Origin: Alphaproteobacteria bacterium MarineAlpha3_Bin4
GTDB lineage: Bacteria; Pseudomonadota; Alphaproteobacteria; Rhodospirillales; Casp-alpha2
Direction of reading: 5' to 3'
NCBI GenBank assembly: GCA_002938045.1
Contig: PTLJ01000128.1
Span: 1-5,007 of the forward strand
Length of the DNA: 5,007 nucleotides
Shown here: piece after piece, positions 1 to 5,007 of the stretch
How positions within the stretch are numbered: position 1 is the stretch's first letter
How the letters are laid out: every line of letters begins with the position of its first letter
Notes under the pieces: generated by a model
What the model was told of the DNA's origin: nothing
The model's database searches: none
The model's input: only the letters and a program-made list of their open reading frames with translations
Position numbers and translations under genes: made by a program

Positions 1-171
1 GAGAACGTCAAACGTGCCAGCGAGTGCTTTTATCACACAACCGCAAAATGCAGCGTCGGTAATCTGCTCGGCACTTTCGGTGAGATACCCAGTTATTCTC
101 CGGTCTCGATGTGGGTGTCGGTCGGGGTATTCTCTGCCGGAATGCTCGGATCGGCGCTATTGCGGAGATGA
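1..171 (+). CDS. Possible C-terminal end of a membrane-associated protein (partial, runs off left edge)
   Basis: A reading frame is open from the first base to a TGA at 169-171, giving 56 residues without a start in the window. The last third is hydrophobic: MWVSVGVFSAGMLGSALL, followed by two arginines and the stop. This reads like a single C-terminal membrane helix with a positively charged end. The stop lies 10 bp from the stop of the convergent helicase gene, tight packing that suits a real gene end. I do not recognise the family. Against it: 56 open codons can occur by chance at this base composition, and the +2 frame is also open across the same stretch. What is seen is an open frame with a hydrophobic tail; that it is a gene is inference. 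Confidence 0.35.
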   Translation, partial: ENVKRASECFYHTTAKCSVGNLLGTFGEIPSYSPVSMWVSVGVFSAGMLGSALLRR

Positions 172-177
172 GCGCCG
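152..177. terminator. Weak inverted repeat at the convergent gene junction
   Basis: CGGCGCT (152-158) and AGCGCCG (171-177) form a perfect 7-bp inverted repeat with a 12-base loop. It overlaps the stop of the left-edge frame and lies just beyond the end of the helicase gene. It could act as a two-way terminator between converging transcripts. There is no T tract on either side, so an intrinsic terminator is poorly supported, and the match may be chance in GC-rich DNA. Confidence 0.18.
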
Positions 178-181
178 CGCC

Positions 182-2920
182 CTAGTCTTCTGTATTGAGA
201 AAACTTGCGGTCTCTGCAATCGCCTCGGCGAGGCCGATGCGTTGGATCCTGACGCCTTCGGGTAAGGTGCTGGTAAGCCGTGTCGGCAGCGCCCGGTCGA
301 GCATGACAAAGATGCCGCGGTCGTCGCGGCGGCGCACCAACCGGCCGTAGGCCTGCTTCAGCTTGATCCGGGTCAGCATCTCGTCATAGGCGCGCCCGCC
401 GAAGGCTTTGCGGCGCGCGCGGTGGAGGATGTCGGGCCTGGGCCACGGTATGCGGTCGAATACGATCAGCCGCAGCGAACGTCCCGGAACGTCGACTCCG
501 TCCCTGACCGCATCCGTGCCCAGTAGGCAGGCGTCTTCCTCGGATCGGAATATGTCGACCAGTGTGCCGGTGTCCATGGCGTCGATATGCTGGGCGAAGA
601 GCGGCAACCCGGCCTCGTCGAGTGGTGTCGAGATTCGCTCGTGTACGGCGCGCATCCGAGAGATCGCCGTGAACAATCCAAGCGCGCCGCCGTTAGCGGC
701 GAGGAAGAGTTCACGATAGGCAGCTGCGACCTGATCCATGTCGTCGCGGGCGACATCGCCGACCACCAGGATCCGGGTTAGCTCGGCGTAATCGAAGGGC
801 GACGGTTGGTAGGCGCGGCCCGCCGGTGTACTCAGATGTACGGCGCCGGTGCGCATCTCGGCGGTGGCCCAGCCGGGGTCCTCGGCAGTGCGGTCGCAAA
901 GAGTGGCCGAGGTAACCAGAACGCCGTGCGCAGGTTCTGCAACGATCTCGACGAAGGGCCGCGTCGGGTCAATCCAGTGGCGGTGAAAGCCTACGTCGAA
1001 ATCGCGTCCGTCGATGCGTTCGACGCCAAACCAATCGACGAACTCCTCGGGCGCCTTACCAGCAAGCGCCTGCAGCATCGCCCGCCAGGCCGCTGCCTGC
1101 TGGACGCCGCGGCGCTCGATGCTGCGCATCAGCGCCTCGATGCGGGTCCGCGATCTGGTGTCGAGCTCGTCCGCGTTCGCGTCGAGCCGTGCCGCCAGCG
1201 CCCGGATCAGGGCTGTCATCGGCTGTCCGAGGCGGGCCAGCGCGCCCTCCAGCTTACCCGCCGCCTCGCGAAGCCCGGGCACGGCTTCAGATGTTTCCGT
1301 TTCCAGGCTATAGGCGGATCCCGGATTGGCGTCGCGGGCATAGACCTGTTGGCGAACGAGGGCGAGAAAGGTCTCGGCCGGCCCGCGCGGCGTGCCGCCG
1401 CCAATCCGCTGGCTCCATCCCGGGCCCGGCAACGAGCGTGCGGCTCGCAACACCTCGTCGAGTGCCTCCTCGGCACCGGCATCGCCGGCGACTAGGTCTT
1501 CGAGGCGCGCTTTGAGCCCTCGTGAGCGCGAACGGCTGCTCTCTTCGGCGCCGATCAACCAGCGTCTGAGATCGGCCGTTTCGCGACCCGAAAGATGCGC
1601 CGAGAAAGCGCCGTCGGCGGCTTCGAACAGGTGATGACCCTCGTCGAACACATAACGCGTTGGCAGAATTCCCTCGCCGTTGCCGCCGCAGGCTGCCTGG
1701 ACCATGACCAGGGCGTGATTGGCGATGACGATGTCGGCTTGCTTTGCCCGGCGCACCGTGTGTTCGACGAAGCATTTTGCGTAGTGCGGACAGGCGGAAT
1801 ACAGGCACTCGCCGCGGGTGTCGGTGAGGTCGGTGGTCAGGCCGGTGCCGAGCAGGTCCTTGAGCCAGGCCGGAAAATCGCCGCCAATCATGTCGCCGTC
1901 CCGCGTCGCCAGGGCCCAGCGCGCCATCAGCCCGAGCGCGGCCATCTGTACGCCGCCGTGTGTTGGCAGCCGCCGCAGCGCTTCCTCAAAATTCAGCACG
2001 CAGAAGTAATTCTCGCGCCCCTTTCGGATCACCACGCGCGCGGATTTCTCGTCGGGATCCGGGTGGAGGCGGTCGAGTTCGGCGTTCAATTGGCGTTGCA
2101 GGTTACGGGTAAAGGTGCTGATCCATACCGGGCTCTCGTTTCTCTCCGTCCAGAGACTGGCCGGCGCGATATAGCCCAGCGTCTTGCCAACCCCAGTTCC
2201 GCATTCGGCAATCACGAACCGGGGCTCTCTGTCCCGTTCGCGGGGCGCGAAGGCTGCGGCGGCAGCCGATGCGTATTCGAGTTGCTCGATGCGGTTCTCG
2301 GCCCCGTCGCCGCGCAGTTCGATCACACGCGTACGCGCCTCGTTTTCGCCGACGGGCTCGTTCCCAGGGTTTGCCTGCGGTGGTTGTTCCTGCCACTCCG
2401 GCAACTGGTTCCAGATGCGGAGTGCATCGGCTGGCGTTCCAGACGGGCTGATCTCCGCTGCGTCCAACATCGCTAGCACCGAGGGTCCCCACGCCCAACC
2501 GCCGCGGGTCATCGCCCGGGCAATGGCGGCGGCGGCAGGGTCGGTGCAGGCCGACAACTCCGACAACAGTGATTTAGCGGTGCTGAAAAGGCTCTCTGCT
2601 TCTTTCTCTGGCGTTCCTGGAAGTGGCACGCCGACGGCCTCGGCCAATCCGCGCGGCGTTGGCAGCGTGAACTGCGCTGGCCGGACAAAGGCGAACAGTT
2701 CAAGCAGGTCGTAGGCGTCGAAAGCTGGTACGTCGAGCCGCTGGGAGACGGCCCGGGCATGACAGACGAGCGGTCGAACGTCGGGCCTGATTCGGGCTGC
2801 CGCGTCCTTTTTCGAAAGCGTTTCCACTTCGCCATCAGCGCTCAGCCAGATCGTATGGTGGAACCCGGCTATGACGGCGGGGGCGGCAGGAAGGGGCGGA
2901 CGAGTTGGATTGTTGGGCAT
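182..2920 (-). CDS. DinG/XPD-family ATP-dependent DNA helicase with predicted Fe-S cluster
   Basis: This 912-residue protein is a superfamily 2, XPD/DinG-type helicase, a family that unwinds DNA 5'-3' using ATP and acts on damaged DNA, D-loops and R-loops in the cytoplasm. Residues count from the ATG at 2920. A divergent N-terminal region (about 1-170) and a Pro/Glu/Gln-rich linker (about 174-213) precede the core. Walker A is AECGTGVGKT (238-247). Four cysteines, C307, C372, C377 and C383, have C-x64-C-x4-C-x5-C spacing; the last two gaps match the Fe-S site of E. coli DinG. NHAL follows at 401-404 and the DEGHH Walker B box at 426-430. An arch-like region spans about 433-663. VTSATL (669-674), GTDAVRDGVDVPG (801-813) and motif VI QAYGRLVRR (856-864) complete the second RecA domain. 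All core motifs are intact. A TTG start at 3031 would add 37 residues, but the ATG is preferred because the extension is unlike the family and covers a candidate -10 box. No clear Shine-Dalgarno precedes the ATG. It is longer than E. coli DinG (about 716 residues), mostly at the N-terminus. Confidence 0.93.
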   Translation of the reverse strand: MPNNPTRPPLPAAPAVIAGFHHTIWLSADGEVETLSKKDAAARIRPDVRPLVCHARAVSQRLDVPAFDAYDLLELFAFVRPAQFTLPTPRGLAEAVGVPLPGTPEKEAESLFSTAKSLLSELSACTDPAAAAIARAMTRGGWAWGPSVLAMLDAAEISPSGTPADALRIWNQLPEWQEQPPQANPGNEPVGENEARTRVIELRGDGAENRIEQLEYASAAAAAFAPRERDREPRFVIAECGTGVGKTLGYIAPASLWTERNESPVWISTFTRNLQRQLNAELDRLHPDPDEKSARVVIRKGRENYFCVLNFEEALRRLPTHGGVQMAALGLMARWALATRDGDMIGGDFPAWLKDLLGTGLTTDLTDTRGECLYSACPHYAKCFVEHTVRRAKQADIVIANHALVMVQAACGGNGEGILPTRYVFDEGHHLFEAADGAFSAHLSGRETADLRRWLIGAEESSRSRSRGLKARLEDLVAGDAGAEEALDEVLRAARSLPGPGWSQRIGGGTPRGPAETFLALVRQQVYARDANPGSAYSLETETSEAVPGLREAAGKLEGALARLGQPMTALIRALAARLDANADELDTRSRTRIEALMRSIERRGVQQAAAWRAMLQALAGKAPEEFVDWFGVERIDGRDFDVGFHRHWIDPTRPFVEIVAEPAHGVLVTSATLCDRTAEDPGWATAEMRTGAVHLSTPAGRAYQPSPFDYAELTRILVVGDVARDDMDQVAAAYRELFLAANGGALGLFTAISRMRAVHERISTPLDEAGLPLFAQHIDAMDTGTLVDIFRSEEDACLLGTDAVRDGVDVPGRSLRLIVFDRIPWPRPDILHRARRKAFGGRAYDEMLTRIKLKQAYGRLVRRRDDRGIFVMLDRALPTRLTSTLPEGVRIQRIGLAEAIAETASFLNTED

Positions 2921-2928
2921 GGGCGGCG

Positions 2929-2956
2929 AGTATACTGCGCGAATAGGAATGATCGA
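2929..2956 (-). promoter_or_regulatory. Candidate promoter for the helicase gene
   Basis: Read on the minus strand, TATACT (2934-2929) matches the sigma-70 -10 consensus at five of six bases. A weak -35, TCGATC (2956-2951), lies 16 bp upstream and matches three of six. A start point about 7 bases after the -10 would fall near 2922, almost at the ATG (2920), giving a leaderless or near-leaderless mRNA. That agrees with the lack of a Shine-Dalgarno. The match is by eye and the -35 is poor. Confidence 0.25.
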
Positions 2957-3141
2957 GACCGAAGATTGTCCTCGCCAGGGACCTAGATAGGAACACGCGG
3001 AGCAATTAGGGCAGGATGGTGGAGCCGGCAATCCTCTCGGTAACCGCCGGGGTCGAATGGGGCAAACGGCTCAAACGCGCTCTGCTATCGGGAGGGCTGT
3101 TGTCGCACTTGACCCGCCGCCTGGTTATGCCTTCATAAGCG

Positions 3142-3195
3142 TTGCCTGTTCGCCATCGAGCGCTGTAAAAACGCACGCACCGAGTTGCGTAAAAT
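3142..3195 (+). promoter_or_regulatory. Candidate promoter zone for the TPR-oxygenase gene
   Basis: Two weak sigma-70-like arrangements fall in the A+T-richer end of the intergenic region. One is TTGCCT (3142-3147), 16 bp, TGTAAA (3164-3169), four of six in each box. The other is an isolated TAAAAT (3190-3195), five of six to the -10 consensus but with no recognisable -35. Either would leave a short leader before the ATG at 3222. Neither is strong enough to prefer. Confidence 0.2.
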
Positions 3196-3221
3196 TACGG
3201 ATAAACTGATTGCCTGCCACC

Positions 3222-4883
3222 ATGCCGACGAAATCTGAGAGTGATAACCTAGACGACCTGTTTAACGAGGCTGTCGCCGATCACCAAGCGGTCCGTCTCG
3301 CCGACGCTGAGGCTAAGTATCGCAAAATTCTCGATGTAGACCCGACTCACGCAGGCGCCCTTCACTTACTCGGTGTTCTTGCTCATCAAGCGGGCCAACC
3401 GGAGACGGCCGTCGATTTGATCGGACGCGCACTCGAAGCGGTGCCCGAGGATGTCGAGGCGCGCAGTAATTTCGGCAACGCGCTGATCGCGATAGGGCGT
3501 GTTGCCGATGCGCTCGAGGCCTACGAAACCGCAGTCGCGGCAGATCCGGACTACGTTGAGGCACGGATCAACCTAGGCAATGCGCTGCAATCACAAGGCC
3601 GGCACGTGGATGCCGTCGCTTGCTACCGTGAAGCGCTGAAGCGCCGGCCTGATTTCGCGCCGACCCACAATAACCTTGCCAGCGTGTTGTTGGCCCTGGG
3701 TCGTGTCGGGGAGGCGGTAGATGCCGCGCGTACCGCGATCTCCCATGCGCCCGAGTATGCTGAGGCTTATAACTTGCTTAGCAAGGCACTACTTGCGGCG
3801 GGAGATCGAAGCGGTGGCGCCGAGGCCAGTCGGCGGGCGACCGAACTGCGGCCCGATTTTGCCGATGCCCATGCCTCGCTCGGAATCGCGTTGATGTCTG
3901 AAGGCAACCGCGACGCGGCGATAAGATCGTTCGAATCGGCGTTTAAACTCAAACGTGGCCCCGAGCCCGCACACCCCAACCACGAGAGCTTCCGCTATAC
4001 CACCCCGGCAAAACTGCGTCACGATATTGAGCAGTTGCGCTACCTCGCTCAGACGCACGAGACGTTGGCCAGTCTCGTGACGGTCGCTGATGACTACGAA
4101 GGGATATTGGATGGAATCGGCGACATGGTGGGCAATTCGCTGCCGCTCGAGTTAACGTTAGAGCAACGTCAGTTAATTGGATCGATCTACAACCGCAACA
4201 TTTACACGGCCGAGGTACCAGCGGTCTCCGGCTCGCCGCTCAATGATGATCTCGATGTGGACAAAATCACCGCCGATTATTTGGCGTGCGACCCTGGAAT
4301 GACGTTCTTTGACGAGTTGCTGACCGATGAGGCACTTGCTGAGCTTAGGCGGTTCTGCCTGGAAAGCACGGTATGGGCCGACTTCAGCCATGCCGGCGGC
4401 TATATAGGAGCCTACCTCACCGACGGCTTCGTTTGCCCACTGTTGCTACAGATCGCCGACGACCTGCGCCACAGGTTTCCCGACATCTTCAAGGACCACC
4501 ACCTAACGCAACTGTGGGGATACAAATACGATAACAGTTTGACTGGCATCGGGTTGCATGCTGATTTTGCCGCCGTTAACTTTAACTTCTGGGTCACACC
4601 GGACGATGCCAACCTGGAACCGGAAGGCGGCGGGCTCATTGTTTACGATGTGGAAGCGCCACTCGACTGGCAGTTCCAGAACTACAACAAGGACGAAGCC
4701 GCCATGCAGGCCTACATTGACGCCCACAACGAGAAAAAAATGGCGGTGCCGCACCGTCAGAACCGAGCGGTGATGTTCAATTCTGACCTGTTCCATGCCA
4801 GCGACGAGATCTGTTTTAAAGGCGGCTACGAGAACCGGCGCATCAACATCACGATGTTGTTTGGTGACCGCCAGAGTAAATGA
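3222..4883 (+). CDS. TPR protein with C-terminal 2-oxoglutarate/Fe(II)-dependent oxygenase-like domain
   Basis: This 553-residue protein has two parts. Residues about 11-248 (from the ATG) form seven TPRs in an unbroken 34-residue register, with typical features such as NFGNALIAIGRVADALEAYE and NLGNALQSQGRHVDAVACYR. TPRs bind protein partners or peptides. After a linker (about 250-350), residues about 355-550 resemble a 2OG-Fe(II) dioxygenase: an opening helix FFDELLTDEALAELRRF, the metal pair H446-x-D448 in GLHADFAAVNFNFW, a GGGLIVYD strand, the distal H525 in FNSDLFHAS, and R539/R540 in ENRRINIT, placed to bind the 2-oxoglutarate carboxylate. In this superfamily these residues hold Fe(II) and 2-oxoglutarate for hydroxylation. 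All appear intact, so activity is plausible; the substrate is unknown. No signal peptide or membrane segment is seen, so a cytoplasmic location is likely. A TTG at 3210 would add four residues; I chose the ATG at 3222, though neither has a convincing Shine-Dalgarno. The stop overlaps the start of the small downstream ORF by four bases. Confidence 0.88.
   Translation: MPTKSESDNLDDLFNEAVADHQAVRLADAEAKYRKILDVDPTHAGALHLLGVLAHQAGQPETAVDLIGRALEAVPEDVEARSNFGNALIAIGRVADALEAYETAVAADPDYVEARINLGNALQSQGRHVDAVACYREALKRRPDFAPTHNNLASVLLALGRVGEAVDAARTAISHAPEYAEAYNLLSKALLAAGDRSGGAEASRRATELRPDFADAHASLGIALMSEGNRDAAIRSFESAFKLKRGPEPAHPNHESFRYTTPAKLRHDIEQLRYLAQTHETLASLVTVADDYEGILDGIGDMVGNSLPLELTLEQRQLIGSIYNRNIYTAEVPAVSGSPLNDDLDVDKITADYLACDPGMTFFDELLTDEALAELRRFCLESTVWADFSHAGGYIGAYLTDGFVCPLLLQIADDLRHRFPDIFKDHHLTQLWGYKYDNSLTGIGLHADFAAVNFNFWVTPDDANLEPEGGGLIVYDVEAPLDWQFQNYNKDEAAMQAYIDAHNEKKMAVPHRQNRAVMFNSDLFHASDEICFKGGYENRRINITMLFGDRQSK
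3252..3965 (+). repeat. Seven tandem TPR-coding units (34 codons each)
   Basis: Residues 11-248 of the TPR-oxygenase divide into seven consecutive 34-residue units with no insertion. Units 2-6 share the small-residue/Leu pattern of helix A, the Gly at mid-unit, and helix B ending in a D/E-P-like turn (DPTHA, VPEDV, DPDYV, RPDFA, APEYA, RPDFA). The nucleotide sequence of the units has diverged, so this is an old protein repeat rather than a recent DNA duplication. The first and last units are the least regular. Confidence 0.85.
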
Positions 4884-4981
4884 CAAGGTGGCTGACGAGC
4901 CTGGTTTATGTCCTGCTAGGAATGGCCTCGTTCTCGTGTTCCACTTGTCGGGTCGCCAATCCGCACGAGTCGCAACGATAA
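4880..4981 (+). CDS. Small ORF, 33 residues, signal-peptide-like or small membrane protein
   Basis: The start overlaps the stop of the TPR-oxygenase as ATGA (4880-4883), an arrangement typical of translationally coupled genes. The product begins MTRWLTSLVYVLLGMASFSC, a basic N-terminus followed by a hydrophobic stretch of about 12 residues and a cysteine. It ends 13 residues later at TAA (4979-4981), with a second cysteine at 23 in SCSTCR. It could be a small membrane protein or a lipoprotein-like peptide, but SFSC is not a good lipobox because a Phe sits at -2. I do not recognise a family. No strong Shine-Dalgarno is visible; coupling could substitute for one. The frame is short enough to be chance, so its reality rests on the overlap and the residue pattern. 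Confidence 0.3.
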   Translation: MTRWLTSLVYVLLGMASFSCSTCRVANPHESQR

Positions 4982-5007
4982 ATTTCTCCATGCTGGGCGT
5001 ATTGAGA
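4982..5007. other. Right-edge segment without a supported feature
   Basis: The remaining 26 bases hold an ATG at 4990 opening a frame (M-L-G-V-L-R) to the window end. It has no visible ribosome binding site and is too short to judge. No terminator hairpin with a T tract is visible after the TPR-oxygenase gene, so transcription may continue beyond the window. Confidence 0.4.

Larger units (their letters stand above)
2921..3221. other. Divergent intergenic region
   Basis: About 300 bp separate the divergent helicase and TPR-oxygenase starts, so promoters for both must lie here or overlap the gene ends. Beyond the promoter candidates listed separately, it contains one 40-codon ATG ORF on the plus strand (3016-3138), judged doubtful, and a small inverted repeat ACGCA/TGCGT (3175-3179/3186-3190) with a 6-base loop. 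The part near the TPR gene (about 3165-3210) is visibly more A+T-rich than its surroundings, as expected for a promoter. I see no tRNA, riboswitch or clear operator. Confidence 0.7.

Noticed and set aside
14..265. Plus-strand frame with a GTG start.
   Set aside because: It overlaps the conserved end of the helicase by about 80 bases and encodes a Cys/Arg-rich peptide of no recognisable type. It remains a competitor of the frame at 1-171 but looks less protein-like.
1595..2476. Plus-strand frame of 293 codons.
   Set aside because: It is antisense to the helicase core including Walker A, the Fe-S region and the DEGH box; long antisense frames are common opposite GC-rich genes.
101..2961. A 10-bp inverted repeat, CGGTCTCGAT at 101-110 and ATCGAGACCG at 2952-2961, flanking the helicase gene, considered as mobile-element ends.
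   Set aside because: Several 10-mer matches are expected by chance in 5 kb. The match does not extend, there is no transposase or target-site duplication, and one copy lies within the possible left-edge gene.
2990..3015. GGAAC at 2990-2994, considered as the -35 of an EcfG general-stress promoter.
   Set aside because: The expected CGTT at 16-17 bases downstream is absent.
2921..3031. 37-residue N-terminal extension of the helicase from a TTG at 3031, containing a CPNCSAC cysteine cluster.
   Set aside because: The start is a TTG, the extension covers the candidate -10 box, and family similarity begins only after the ATG at 2920. The cysteines are probably noise.
3166..3195. ACGCA/TGCGT hairpin with a T-rich run on the minus strand, considered as an intrinsic terminator.
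   Set aside because: The stem is only 5 bp and no minus-strand gene ends here; it sits in the upstream region of a plus-strand gene.
4933..4969. Inverted repeat CTCGTG/CACGAG after the TPR-oxygenase gene, considered as a terminator.
   Set aside because: The stem is only 6 bp with a loop of about 25 bases and no T tract follows directly.
4503..4991. Long minus-strand frame of 162 codons starting with ATG at 4991.
   Set aside because: It lies mostly antisense to the catalytic part of the oxygenase, where the plus strand shows clear motif conservation, and its product has no recognisable feature.

Overview
The window looks like chromosomal DNA from a GC-rich bacterium (roughly 60% G+C by eye), most likely an alphaproteobacterium. 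This rests on base composition and on the helicase, whose N-terminal region resembles that of DinG-like helicases I recall from Rhodospirillales-type genomes. The assignment is inference; there is no rRNA, tRNA or other phylogenetic marker.

Layout. Positions 1-171 hold an open frame entering from the left edge, possibly the C-terminal tail of a membrane protein. It is convergent with, and 10 bp from, a large minus-strand gene (182-2920) for a superfamily 2 DinG/XPD-type DNA helicase with Walker A, a DEGH box, motif VI and four putative Fe-S cysteines. A divergent intergenic stretch of about 300 bp (2921-3221) follows, holding weak promoter-like sequences for both sides. Next is a plus-strand gene (3222-4883) for a two-part protein: seven consecutive 34-residue TPRs, then a C-terminal domain with an HxD...H...R pattern expected of a 2-oxoglutarate/Fe(II) oxygenase. 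Its stop overlaps by 4 bp (ATGA) a 33-codon ORF (4880-4981) that starts like a signal peptide or small membrane protein. The last ~26 bases contain only an ATG opening to the window edge.

Function. The helicase is expected to act on damaged or structured DNA (repair, R-loop or replication-conflict processing). The TPR-oxygenase is expected to be a cytoplasmic hydroxylase-like enzyme with a protein-binding arm; its substrate cannot be read from the sequence. The two genes are divergent and nothing here links them functionally. The main items for a second look are the TPR-oxygenase fusion, the degenerate exonuclease-like N-terminus of the helicase, and the two small unlisted ORFs at 1-171 and 4880-4981. 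I saw no mobile element, CRISPR array, tRNA or rRNA.
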